From an uncultured Clostridia bacterium (GTDB taxonomy: Bacteria; Bacillota; Clostridia; Christensenellales; UBA1242), in contig CALBHW010000037.1 in assembly GCA_937893125.1 (NCBI GenBank), forward strand, positions 1 through 64,000: DNA of 64,000 nucleotides, written 5' to 3'. The translations under genes were made by a program, and so were the position numbers. The notes beneath the pieces were generated by a model. That model saw only the letters and a program-made list of their open reading frames with translations, did not search any database and was not told the origin of the DNA. Shown piece by piece: positions 48,843 to 57,198 of this stretch (positions are counted from its first letter, which is position 1; the number at the start of each line of letters is the position of its first letter).

Positions 48843-48881
48843 AATTTAGTTTAAAATCAAAATTAAAATTCATATTCTTAA

Positions 48882-48919
48882 AAAAAACAAGGCGAAAAAA
48901 TAATTTCGTCTTGTTTTTT
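48882..48919 (+). terminator. Terminator of the giant gene
   Basis: A 16-bp stem (48882-48897 with 48904-48919, one G-T pair) ends in a T tract, 40 bases after the stop codon. Confidence 0.85.
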
Positions 48920-48949
48920 ATCCATTTTTTTTGTTTTTGGTATGTTTGG

Positions 48950-48979
48950 TTTACAAAATGCACAAAAAAATTGTAGAAT
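48950..48979 (+). promoter_or_regulatory. Likely promoter of the alcohol dehydrogenase gene
   Basis: TTTACA (48950-48955) and TAGAAT (48974-48979) with an 18-base spacer, 22 bases before the ATG. Confidence 0.45.
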
Positions 48980-49001
48980 GTATTAACGGGGGAAGCGCAA
49001 A

Positions 49002-50210
49002 ATGAACATTTTTAGAAGAATTTATTGTAGAAGTTATCAAGGGGTGTTTAGGGCTCTTCTTCCTTTTTTACCTTATCGCGAGCCAAAATTACTTAAAAAT
49101 TATACTGAACTTGCGCGACTATTAAAGGAAAATAAAATTAAGAATGTTCTTCTTGTAACCGACAAAACAATTTATTCTTTGGGTCTTACAAAGGAAATGG
49201 AAAGTAGGTTACAAAAATACGACATAAATTGCTTTGTTTTTAGTGACACAGTTGCGAACCCAACAACGGATAATGTAGACGACGCACTAAAAATGTACAA
49301 GGAAAATAATTGCATGGCCCTTATTGGACTTGGTGGCGGGTCGAGTATGGATTGCGCAAAGGCGGTTGGAGCGCTTGTTGTAAATAAAAATAAAACTTTA
49401 AACCAAATGAAGGGATTATTAAAGGTTAGAAAGAAGTTGCCACTCCTTATTGCAATTCCAACAACTGCGGGGACGGGAAGTGAAACAACTGTTGCAAGCG
49501 TCATTGTGGATAGTAAAACGCGCCACAAGTACGCAATAAACGATTTTGTTTTAATTCCTGATTATGCTTTACTTGACGCTAAACTTACGATAAATCTTCC
49601 GCCTTTTGTGACCGCAACGACGGGAATGGACGCACTTACGCACGCTGTTGAAGCGTATATCGGCAAAAGCACGACAAAGGACACGCGTTTTGAGTCGCTT
49701 TTTGCTATTAAACTCATTTTTGAGAACCTATTTGAAGCCTATTCTAACGGCAAAAATAATCTTGAAGCCCGTCAAAATATGCTTCTTGCGTCCTACAACG
49801 CGGGGCTTGCTTTTACTAAATCATATGTTGGATATGTCCACGCAATAGCACATTCCTTGGGCGGAAAATACAATGTCGCACACGGGCTAGCAAATGCCGT
49901 GATTTTGCCTATTATGCTTAAAATTTACGGGAAAAGTGTTCATAAAAAGTTATGGAAAATTAGCGTGTTTTTAGGGCTTTGCGATAAATCTACAAGTTAT
50001 GAAAATGGAGCAAAAGAATTTATTTCGGCAATTGAAGAATTAAACCGATGTATGAATATCCCGACCTTTATAGAAGAATTAAGGGAAGAGGATATCGACG
50101 AACTTGCTTTCCACGCTGACAAAGAAGGTAATCCGCTTTATCCAGTACCAAAACTTATGAATAAAAAAGAATTAAAGGAAATTTATTATAAACTTTTAAA
50201 AAAGGACTAA
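49002..50210 (+). CDS. Iron-containing alcohol dehydrogenase
   Basis: The 402-residue protein is a type III (Fe-dependent) alcohol dehydrogenase. The nucleotide motif GGGSSMD is at 111-117 and TTAGTGSE at 154-161. Metal ligands are Asp210 and His214 in GMDALTHAVEAY, His280 in HAIAHSLGG and His294 in NVAHG; the 4- and 14-residue spacings match those of the FucO-type family. It would reduce aldehydes or oxidise alcohols with NAD(P)H in the cytosol; the substrate cannot be told. Length is normal. GGGGGA precedes the ATG. It sits alone between the giant gene's terminator and the leuS promoter. Confidence 0.93.
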   Translation: MNIFRRIYCRSYQGVFRALLPFLPYREPKLLKNYTELARLLKENKIKNVLLVTDKTIYSLGLTKEMESRLQKYDINCFVFSDTVANPTTDNVDDALKMYKENNCMALIGLGGGSSMDCAKAVGALVVNKNKTLNQMKGLLKVRKKLPLLIAIPTTAGTGSETTVASVIVDSKTRHKYAINDFVLIPDYALLDAKLTINLPPFVTATTGMDALTHAVEAYIGKSTTKDTRFESLFAIKLIFENLFEAYSNGKNNLEARQNMLLASYNAGLAFTKSYVGYVHAIAHSLGGKYNVAHGLANAVILPIMLKIYGKSVHKKLWKISVFLGLCDKSTSYENGAKEFISAIEELNRCMNIPTFIEELREEDIDELAFHADKEGNPLYPVPKLMNKKELKEIYYKLLKKD

Positions 50211-50229
50211 AAATCCGCTATAAAAGTTT
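50190..50229 (+). terminator. Weak terminator-like hairpin after the dehydrogenase gene
   Basis: AAACTTTTA (50190-50198) pairs with TAAAAGTTT (50221-50229) around a 22-base loop containing the stop codon; a short T-rich stretch follows. Stem is AT-only, so it may be weak. Confidence 0.35.
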
Positions 50230-50266
50230 TCAATTTTTGTTTTATAAACCAAAATCTTCTTATTAT

Positions 50267-50295
50267 TTGACTTTTTTTTCTCTGATGTATATACT
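50267..50295 (+). promoter_or_regulatory. leuS promoter
   Basis: TTGACT (50267-50272), 17-base spacer, TATACT (50290-50295). The start near 50302 leaves a leader of only about 20 bases, which rules out a T-box in this transcript. Confidence 0.7.
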
Positions 50296-50321
50296 TTTTA
50301 CGTATAAAAGGATTTTACATT

Positions 50322-52724
50322 ATGGATTACGCAAAAATTGAGAAAAAATGGCAAAAAATTTGGGAAAAAGAAGGCGTTTTTAAGGCTGTCGACTTTTCGG
50401 ACAAACCAAAGTTTTATGGACTTATTGAATTTCCATATCCATCGGGGGTGGGGCTTCACATTGGACATATAAAGGCTTTTTCGTCTATGGAAGTCATCTC
50501 TCGTATGAAAAGGCTACAAGGATATAATGTGCTATTCCCAATCGGCTGGGACGCGTTCGGACTGCCAACCGAAAATTATGCAATTAAGCACAATATCGCG
50601 CCTAGAATTGCCACTGACACAAATATTGAACATATAAAGCAACAACTCGAAAAAGTCGGGTTTTCTTTTGATTGGGATAGGGAAATTGACACAACCGACG
50701 AAGGATATTACAAGTGGACGCAATGGATTTTTAGCAAATTGTACGAAAAAGGACTTGCGTATAAATCAAAAGCATATGTCAATTATTGCGAAAGTTGTGA
50801 CTGCATTTTGTCAAACGAAGAGTCGCAAGGCGGAGTGTGCGATAGGTGTGGAACGCAAGTTGTTCAGAGAGAAAAAGAAGTATGGTTTTTAAAGATTAGA
50901 GACTACGCGGAAAGACTCCTTTCTGGACTTGATAAACTTGACTTTCCAGAAAGAGTCAAAGAAGAAACAAGGCACTGGATAGGGAAATCGACGGGCGCGG
51001 AAATTGATTTTAAAGTTAAAGTGGGCGGGAAAGCCACGGATAAACTTACCGTTTACACAACAAGGTGCGATACGCTTTTTGGTGTTACATTTATGGTTGT
51101 TGCGCCAGAACATCCACTCATTGAAAAATATAAAAAGAATATTAAAAATTACGAAACAATCAAAAATTATCAACTTGAAGCGCAAAAGAAGAGCGAATTT
51201 GATAGAGTTCAACTCAGTAAAGACAAAACAGGTGTCAAAATTGAAGGCGTTTGCGGAATTAACCCCGTAACGAACGAAGAAGTACCTATTTTTGTCGCTG
51301 ACTATGTTATGATGGGATACGGAACAGGCGCAATTATGGCTGTCCCAGCTCACGATACAAGAGATTATGAATTTGCAAAAAAGTTTGGCGCAAATATTAA
51401 GCAAGTTATCGCGGGTGGCGACATTTCAAAAGAAGCGTACACTGACATTCAAAAGGGTGAACTTATAAATAGCGGTTTCTTAAATGGACTTTCTGTCGCG
51501 GACGCTAAGAAAAAAATGATTGAATATTTGACAAAAGAAGGCATCGGACACGCAAAAACCAATTATCAAATGAAAGATTGGGCGTTTAACCGTCAAAGAT
51601 ATTGGGGAGAACCTTTTCCAATAGTTTATTGCGACCACTGCGGAATGGTGCTTGTCCCAGAAAAGGATTTGCCAGTTAAACTTCCAGAACTTAAAGAGTT
51701 TAAACCTAGCAAAAACGGCGAATCTCCACTTGCGCAAGTTGAAAGTTGGGTCAACTGCACTTGCCCAAAATGCGGTGGGAAAGCAAGACGCGAAACGGAC
51801 ACAATGCCACAATGGGCGGGGTCGAGTTGGTATTATCTTAGATATATGGACCCTAAAAATGATAAATGTTTTGCTGACTACGATAAGCAAAAATACTGGG
51901 GCCCAGTTGACTGGTACAACGGCGGAATGGAACACGTTACTCGCCACCTTATCTACTCGCGTTTTTGGAATATGGCGCTTTATGATTTGGGGCTTGTGCC
52001 TTATGAAGAGCCATATCTTAAACGCTCGACGCAAGGGCTTGTTCTTGCTGAAGACGGGAGCAAAATGAGTAAGAGCGCGGGAAATACGGTCGATTTTATT
52101 AAGATAATTGATGAGTATTCGGCTGATATTTTGCGCCTTTACACACTTTTTATGGCGGACTACGAAAGTTCGGCTCCTTGGTCAAGTGTAAACATAAATG
52201 GTTGCAAGAGATTCTTAGAAAGAGTCGAGAGAATGAGCCAGATGATTGACAATTTTGACGGCGTTCACGAAGAACATATTTCTATTTTAAACGACATTAT
52301 TTCAAAAGTTACCAGTGATATAAATAGTTTGAAATTTAATACTGCGATTTCGTCACTTATGACTTTTGTTAATAACATTTACAACGATAAATATATTTCA
52401 AAACAAGAGTTTGTCGAATTTTTGCAACTTTTGTACCCATTTGCGCCACATTTCAGTGAAGAAATGAACGAGATTATAGGCAACAAAACAATGATTTGCA
52501 AGTCAACTTGGCCACAAACTAGGGTTGATAACAGTAAAAAAATTATCAATCTTCCAGTCCAAGTTAACGGCAAAATGAAAGATTTGGTGCAAGTTGAATT
52601 TGGTGCAAGTCAAGAAGAAGTGCTTGAAAAATTAAAATCGTCGGAAAAAGTAAAAGACCTTATTTTAGCGGGCGTCAAAAAGGTTATTTTTGTCCCAAAT
52701 AAGATTATAAACTTGATTGTTTAA
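50322..52724 (+). CDS. leuS: Leucyl-tRNA synthetase
   Basis: The 800-residue class I synthetase charges tRNA-Leu with leucine. HIGH is at 46-49 (PYPSGVGLHIGH) and KMSKS at 581-585. A CXXC-type zinc site occurs near CESCDCILS/CDRCG (about 160-185), the CP1 editing domain follows (VYTTRCDTLFG, GTGAIMAVPAHDTRDYEFA), and MPQWAGSSWYYLRYMDP marks the return to the catalytic core. Length is typical of bacterial LeuS. AAAGGA lies before the ATG. It appears to be transcribed alone from the promoter at 50267. Confidence 0.98.
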   Translation: MDYAKIEKKWQKIWEKEGVFKAVDFSDKPKFYGLIEFPYPSGVGLHIGHIKAFSSMEVISRMKRLQGYNVLFPIGWDAFGLPTENYAIKHNIAPRIATDTNIEHIKQQLEKVGFSFDWDREIDTTDEGYYKWTQWIFSKLYEKGLAYKSKAYVNYCESCDCILSNEESQGGVCDRCGTQVVQREKEVWFLKIRDYAERLLSGLDKLDFPERVKEETRHWIGKSTGAEIDFKVKVGGKATDKLTVYTTRCDTLFGVTFMVVAPEHPLIEKYKKNIKNYETIKNYQLEAQKKSEFDRVQLSKDKTGVKIEGVCGINPVTNEEVPIFVADYVMMGYGTGAIMAVPAHDTRDYEFAKKFGANIKQVIAGGDISKEAYTDIQKGELINSGFLNGLSVADAKKKMIEYLTKEGIGHAKTNYQMKDWAFNRQRYWGEPFPIVYCDHCGMVLVPEKDLPVKLPELKEFKPSKNGESPLAQVESWVNCTCPKCGGKARRETDTMPQWAGSSWYYLRYMDPKNDKCFADYDKQKYWGPVDWYNGGMEHVTRHLIYSRFWNMALYDLGLVPYEEPYLKRSTQGLVLAEDGSKMSKSAGNTVDFIKIIDEYSADILRLYTLFMADYESSAPWSSVNINGCKRFLERVERMSQMIDNFDGVHEEHISILNDIISKVTSDINSLKFNTAISSLMTFVNNIYNDKYISKQEFVEFLQLLYPFAPHFSEEMNEIIGNKTMICKSTWPQTRVDNSKKIINLPVQVNGKMKDLVQVEFGASQEEVLEKLKSSEKVKDLILAGVKKVIFVPNKIINLIV

Positions 52725-52939
52725 AGTTTGATTTTAAAAAAAATAAATAAATAAAATATAGATTAAAATAATCTTAATTGCAACATTTTAAGTAAAATTT
52801 GGTTTTTATTTAAAAGCAAGATAAATAAAAAAATGACATCTATTGAATAGAGATTAAAATTTGAATTTTTACAAAAATCTCTAAAAATAACGTTTTGATG
52901 ATTACATATTAAAAAAAAATGAAGGGAAAAGGGAGCAAT

Positions 52940-54151
52940 ATGGAGTTAGAATTATTAAGTCCTGCGGGCAATATGGAAAAACTCAAAACAGCAGTGCATT
53001 TTGGTGCAAATGCAGTTTATTTTAGTGGAAAAACTTTTGGACTTCGTGCATTTGCGGGGAATTTTGGTGATGAAGAAATTGCGCAAGCGGTTGATTATTG
53101 TCATAAACATAATGTAAAAACCTATGTTACTGTTAATATTGTCGCGCACGAAAAAGATTTTGTGGGCTTAAAAGAATATCTTGAACTCCTTGATGCTTCA
53201 AAAGTTGACGCGATTATTGTAAGCGACCTTGGAATTATTGGCTTTGCTAAAAAATACGCACCTAGACTAGATATTCATGTAAGCACGCAAGCAAATGTTA
53301 CAAATAAATATACAGCAAAAATGTACGCCGATTTGGGTGCAAAAAGAATTGTTTTAGCAAGAGAACTTAGTCTAAATGAAATTAAAGCGATTAGGGACTA
53401 TCTTGGAAACAGTGTTGAACTTGAAGCCTTTGTGCATGGCGCTATGTGTATAAGTTATTCGGGAAGATGTTTACTTAGCAATTTCCTTGCGGGGCGTAGT
53501 AGCAACCACGGTGAATGTGTCCAAGCGTGTAGATGGGGATATGAGATTTCAGCCAAGGGCGGAAAGGGTGAGATGTATCCAATCGAGCAAGATGAGCGCG
53601 GGACATACATATTAAATAGTAAAGACCTTAATATGGTTGAGTATATAAAGGACTTAGCGGAAGCGGGTGTTACAAGTTTTAAAATTGAAGGGCGTATGAA
53701 AACCGCATACTATGTAGCAACTGTTGTCAATGCTTATAGGCGTGCAATTGACTTGTATTTAAAAGGCGAACCAATAACCGACGAAATTAAAAATGAACTA
53801 AACAAGGCGAGTAACCGTGGGTATTCGACAGGACTATATTTTGCAAACGACGAAAAGAGTGTGTGCCTAGAAACTAGTACGCAAAAACAAACCTTTGACT
53901 TTGTGGCAGTTGTATTGTCTAGTGACGGCGAGTATGTGACAATTGAACAACGAAATAGATTTAAAGTTGGCGACGAACTTGAAGTATTGTCGCCAGATGA
54001 TAACTTTAATAAAATTATAAAAATTTCTTCAATGAAAAACGAAAAGGGAGAAGAGATTTTGGACGCTAAAAATGTCCAAGAAATTATAAAAATAAAATGT
54101 CCATTGAAACTAAATTATGGCGACATTTTAAGAAAAATAAGAGTAGAATAA
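52940..54151 (+). CDS. Peptidase U32 family protein (RNA-hydroxylation/Fe-S type)
   Basis: The 403-residue protein matches the U32 family signature EAFVHGAMCISYSGRCLLS at 162-180. Cys170, Cys177 and Cys193 are in the places that bind a [4Fe-4S] cluster in characterised members. Although named peptidases, studied relatives (TrhP/YegQ, RlhA, UbiU) take part in RNA or ubiquinone hydroxylation; tRNA hydroxylation is the likeliest role here, by family analogy only. The N-terminus MELELLSPAGN is standard. I chose the ATG at 52940 because GGGAG lies just upstream; an in-frame ATG at 52919 has no ribosome site. The 215-base gap upstream shows no clear leuS terminator. A bidirectional terminator follows at 54385-54420. 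Confidence 0.9.
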   Translation: MELELLSPAGNMEKLKTAVHFGANAVYFSGKTFGLRAFAGNFGDEEIAQAVDYCHKHNVKTYVTVNIVAHEKDFVGLKEYLELLDASKVDAIIVSDLGIIGFAKKYAPRLDIHVSTQANVTNKYTAKMYADLGAKRIVLARELSLNEIKAIRDYLGNSVELEAFVHGAMCISYSGRCLLSNFLAGRSSNHGECVQACRWGYEISAKGGKGEMYPIEQDERGTYILNSKDLNMVEYIKDLAEAGVTSFKIEGRMKTAYYVATVVNAYRRAIDLYLKGEPITDEIKNELNKASNRGYSTGLYFANDEKSVCLETSTQKQTFDFVAVVLSSDGEYVTIEQRNRFKVGDELEVLSPDDNFNKIIKISSMKNEKGEEILDAKNVQEIIKIKCPLKLNYGDILRKIRVE

Positions 54152-54488
54152 TTTTTGTAAACTCTATTAAACACATAACGAAAGTATAGGCAATAATAGA
54201 TAAAATAAATGTCACTACAAATAAAAAAAATGGTTATTGCATGCTAAAGTGAATAATCATCAGTTTTGTTTTTGCGGGTTACTTTTAGATGTGTTAAAAA
54301 ACTAATTTTTAGATAGTAAAAGTTAGTTATAAGAGTCAATTTTTAGTTTCATTTTAAAAAAATAAATTATATATTTTATAATAAAAAAAACATTATCAGG
54401 ACGAACTGATAATGTTTTTTATCGTTTGGCAAAATAAAACCAAAGGGTTAATTTCTAACCATAAAGATTTATTTTTTTTAATCTTAAA
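54152..54488. other. Non-coding gap between convergent genes
   Basis: 337 AT-rich bases. Apart from the bidirectional terminator at 54385-54420 I see nothing supportable. Confidence 0.6.
54385..54420. terminator. Bidirectional terminator
   Basis: AAAAAACATTATCAG (54385-54399), loop GACGAA, CTGATAATGTTTTTT (54406-54420): a perfect 15-bp stem with A and T ends, between the convergent U32 and membrane-protein genes. Confidence 0.9.
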
Positions 54489-54812
54489 TTAAATGTGCAA
54501 GAAACTTTCAATAGAACCTTTGATGCCAAAGTCAAATGAGAAGATAACAATTGCCGCACAAACGATTAAGAAAACAAGCTTGACAATCGCTGATTTTGAC
54601 CAAACTGCGCTGAGTCCAACTGTTACCATAAGAGCCATAGGCGCATAAACTCCGATATAGTTTAGAATCGTAGCGACTGTGCTGTCAGTTGGAATAAAAG
54701 TGCCTCCAGTGTAATAGTTGACGATAATAAGTGCATATCTAACAATCATAATAACTGCAATAATTTGTCCTAGTGTTTTTAAAAGTTTTGCGGTTGCATT
54801 TTCTTCGTCCAT
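54489..54812 (-). CDS. Small membrane protein with three helices, unknown function
   Basis: The 107-residue protein has a short acidic N-terminus (MDEENATAK) and three hydrophobic segments at about 14-34, 54-70 and 76-95, linked by YYTGGTFIPTDSTVATI and WSKSAI. No family was recognised. The start is well supported by AAGGAG 6 bases upstream and a promoter (54840-54868) with a leader of about 20 bases. It lies downstream of, and on the same strand as, the XRE membrane regulator, but a terminator (54909-54938) and its own promoter make it a separate unit. Confidence 0.75.
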   Translation of the reverse strand: MDEENATAKLLKTLGQIIAVIMIVRYALIIVNYYTGGTFIPTDSTVATILNYIGVYAPMALMVTVGLSAVWSKSAIVKLVFLIVCAAIVIFSFDFGIKGSIESFLHI

Positions 54813-54839
54813 AATTTTCTCCTTTTGTTTACTATATTT

Positions 54840-54868
54840 TTTATACCATTTTTTTGCTAATTTTGCAA
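54840..54868 (-). promoter_or_regulatory. Promoter of the small membrane-protein gene
   Basis: Minus strand TTGCAA (54863-54868), 17-base spacer, TATAAA (54840-54845); start near 54833. Confidence 0.6.
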
Positions 54869-54908
54869 TAAATTTTAACCATTTTTATTTCAAAATAATC
54901 TAATTTTA

Positions 54909-54938
54909 GAAAAAACCGACCATTTTAAGGTCGATTTT
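54909..54938 (-). terminator. Terminator of the XRE regulator gene
   Basis: On the minus strand CGACC (54929-54933) and GGTCG (54917-54921) form a hairpin flanked by A and T tracts and followed by TTTTTT, about 80 bases after the stop codon at 55014. Confidence 0.65.
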
Positions 54939-55013
54939 ATAAAAATTGCGAGTTTTTGCAACAAAAAGATATTCATTTTTATGAAGCTATTTTGCAAAAA
55001 TTTAAACAATATT

Positions 55014-55634
55014 TTACTTTTTTATGTTGAAAATCCCGAAAAATTTGTTATTTGGTTTTATAGGCTTTATAAAGTGGTTTAAAACAATAATGACCTGAAC
55101 AAGTGCACCTAAAAGAAACATTATCCAAATATTATAGTTTAAAAATTGGCAATAAATGGCGGTCACAAATGCCCATAAGGTGAGACTGCGAATGAATATG
55201 GATAGTTTTGCAATGCCCCAAACCTTATTGTAATAGAAAAGAATAATTGTTGTCGCTGGAACAGCCCAAACAAACGCTTGCCAAAATTTTGTTCCTGTGT
55301 AAGAGCTAATATATACGTACAAAATTGTTGCAATAATCCAAACAACAAAGCAAGACAAAATTGTCACAATAATTTTATTTGGTAAGTTACTGTTTTGCTT
55401 TATTTCTTCTTGCTCTACAAAAGCGTTTTCTTCAAAAAAGAGAGAAACGGGAACATCTAATATTTCGCTTAATTTATGTAAGGTCTCAATGTCGGGGAGA
55501 GACTCGCCCTTTTCCCAGCGGGAAATTGCTTTATCAGAATAATTTAGTTTTTCTGATAACTCTACTTGCGTGAGTTTTCTTTTTTTTCTAATGGTTGCAA
55601 TGTTTTTTGAAATTACTTCTTTTATATCTTCCAT
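55014..55634 (-). CDS. XRE-family regulator fused to a four-helix membrane domain
   Basis: The 206-residue protein has an N-terminal Cro/C1-type helix-turn-helix (about 10-66; LTQVELSEKLNYSDKAISRWEKGESLPD is typical of Firmicute XRE regulators), an acidic linker (EENAFVEQEE), and four hydrophobic helices between about 88 and 190. This is a one-component, membrane-held transcription regulator design; what the membrane part senses is unknown. It is divergent from the condensation/ligase/carrier cassette starting at 55844, so it is a candidate regulator of it. No Shine-Dalgarno is visible; the -10 box lies 6 bases before the ATG, so a leaderless mRNA is predicted. Confidence 0.88.
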   Translation of the reverse strand: MEDIKEVISKNIATIRKKRKLTQVELSEKLNYSDKAISRWEKGESLPDIETLHKLSEILDVPVSLFFEENAFVEQEEIKQNSNLPNKIIVTILSCFVVWIIATILYVYISSYTGTKFWQAFVWAVPATTIILFYYNKVWGIAKLSIFIRSLTLWAFVTAIYCQFLNYNIWIMFLLGALVQVIIVLNHFIKPIKPNNKFFGIFNIKK

Positions 55635-55640
55635 AACTAC

Positions 55641-55669
55641 ATTTTACACTATTTTTTCTACAATTTCAA
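55641..55669 (-). promoter_or_regulatory. Promoter of the XRE regulator, predicted to give a leaderless mRNA
   Basis: Minus strand TTGAAA (55664-55669), 17-base spacer, TAAAAT (55641-55646). Six bases separate the -10 box from the ATG at 55634, putting the expected transcription start at or next to the A of ATG. Confidence 0.6.
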
Positions 55670-55695
55670 CAAAAATGCAACATTTTTCGACCAAA

Positions 55696-55720
55696 TTCTC
55701 GCTCAGCGAGAGTGCGAGAA
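55696..55720. promoter_or_regulatory. Nested inverted repeats, candidate operator
   Basis: TCTCGCT-C-AGCGAGA (55697-55711) is a 15-base palindrome with 7-base arms, and TTCTCGC (55696-55702) also pairs with GCGAGAA (55714-55720). It lies in the divergent region between the XRE regulator and the cassette, a natural place for an XRE operator. Binding is inferred. Confidence 0.45.
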
Positions 55721-55843
55721 ATTGCTCTATTTTAGTGTCTTTAACTTGGGAATGTGTTTTTCTTAATTCTCTTTTATATATGTATTTTATATGTTATCCT
55801 TTTGTCGTAAAGAAAGAAATGTTTAAAAAGGAGAGAAAAACAA

Positions 55844-57187
55844 ATGACAAATAAACGCAACTATTACGAACTTACCCCATCGCAAGAAGTCGTAAAAATG
55901 CAACTTCTTTTTTCAATCGACAAAAGGGTTATAAACATCTTGTCGTCCGCGACAAGCGATGAAATGCTTGATATTGACCTTTTTAGACAAGCGATAACGC
56001 TTGCATTTATGCGAAATGATAGTATGCATATAAAATTTGTAAAAAGAAGAAAACTTATGCAATATTTTGACGACGACGCAAAATGCCCTGAAATTCCTTA
56101 CTTAGAATTTAGGACAAAAGAAGAACAAGAAAGGTTTATAAAGGAAAGAAAGAAAAAGGCTATCTCATATAAGCATGGGAAGGTCGTCGAGTTTTATATT
56201 TGTAAAACATATGACAACAAATTTATGATTTTTGTAAAAATATGCCATCTAATTGCAGACCTTTATGGGCTTAACATATTTTATAAAGACCTTTTTGAAG
56301 TGTATGACGCGTTGAAAAATAACAAACCCCTTCCAAAGCCCCTTCCGAAATTTGAAGATGTTGTAAAGAAAGATTTGGAGTATAAGCACAACGAAAAGTT
56401 TAAACAAAGAAATTTTGACTTTTTCAATGAGTATATGAGGGCAAGAGAAGAACCATATTATGCGGGTGTCCACGGATTAAATAGTAAAATTGCAAAAAAG
56501 AATTTTAATAAGCGTTCGATGAAAATGTTTCTTGTTAATAACAAAACAGAAAGTTATTTAAAGAAAATGGATTTAAAAACATCTTCAAAAATTGTTGATT
56601 ATTGTGTCGCGCATAAAATTACGCCAGCCAATTTCCTTTTTTATGCAGTGTCACTCACACAATCAAAACTCAATAGCAATGTAAAAAATCAACTTCAACT
56701 TGAACTTTCAAATTGTCGTGGCACGGCTCTTGAAAGAAGTGTATCGGGGACAAAAACTCAAAGTTTGGGGTGTTATGTGACGATGGACCCCGAAGCAAAA
56801 CTTTCGGAGAGTTTAGACACCTTTTGTAAAAATCAAACATTATTTTATAGACATCTTGGCTTTTCGGACTTTGCCTTTCAAATGCTGACGCACAAAATAT
56901 GGAAAAGTTCCAATTTGCGAACATATTATGCCCTTACTTTTTCGTTTGTGCCAGTTATGAAGCCAAATGGCGTGAATTTTCAAATTTATAGCAACAATAA
57001 ATGCGCATTGCCTTGCTATTATGCAGTGCTTTTTGATGTCAACACTCACGAGATGCAATTTATTTATGACGCGCAAAAGAAACTTGTAAATGGAAATGAT
57101 ATTGATAGATTTCACAATGCTTTTGAAAAAATTGTTGATATTATGTTAAGCGACGACGACCCATATTTAAGAGATATAAAAATATAA
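55844..57187 (+). CDS. Condensation-domain-like acyltransferase
   Basis: The 447-residue protein resembles a stand-alone NRPS condensation domain or related acyltransferase (wax-ester synthase/PapA superfamily). The active-site motif is CHLIADLYG at 134-142, a variant of HHxxxDG with the second His (135) and Asp139 kept. The N-terminal segment YELTPSQEVVKMQLLFSIDK matches the usual start of such domains, and the second half (VAHKITPANFLFYAVSLTQSK) fits the C-terminal lobe. No signal peptide or membrane helix. It is the first gene of a three-gene set with an acyl-adenylating ligase (12 bases downstream) and an acyl carrier protein, so it probably transfers a carrier-bound acyl group to an amine or alcohol acceptor. 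The start follows AAAAGGAGAG. Substrate unknown. Confidence 0.75.
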   Translation: MTNKRNYYELTPSQEVVKMQLLFSIDKRVINILSSATSDEMLDIDLFRQAITLAFMRNDSMHIKFVKRRKLMQYFDDDAKCPEIPYLEFRTKEEQERFIKERKKKAISYKHGKVVEFYICKTYDNKFMIFVKICHLIADLYGLNIFYKDLFEVYDALKNNKPLPKPLPKFEDVVKKDLEYKHNEKFKQRNFDFFNEYMRAREEPYYAGVHGLNSKIAKKNFNKRSMKMFLVNNKTESYLKKMDLKTSSKIVDYCVAHKITPANFLFYAVSLTQSKLNSNVKNQLQLELSNCRGTALERSVSGTKTQSLGCYVTMDPEAKLSESLDTFCKNQTLFYRHLGFSDFAFQMLTHKIWKSSNLRTYYALTFSFVPVMKPNGVNFQIYSNNKCALPCYYAVLFDVNTHEMQFIYDAQKKLVNGNDIDRFHNAFEKIVDIMLSDDDPYLRDIKI

Positions 57188-57198
57188 GGAGAAAACAA

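Noticed and set aside
14400..48842. Many frames of 60-150 codons on the other strand or frames within the giant gene
   Set aside because: They are shadows of the long coding frame; none has a ribosome site together with recognisable content.
48700..48842. LPXTG or other sortase signal at the end of the giant protein
   Set aside because: The last 50 residues contain no LPXTG-like motif, no terminal hydrophobic segment and no basic tail.
50210..50321. T-box riboswitch before leuS
   Set aside because: The promoter at 50267-50295 leaves only about 20 bases of leader, and there is no T-box or specifier stem.
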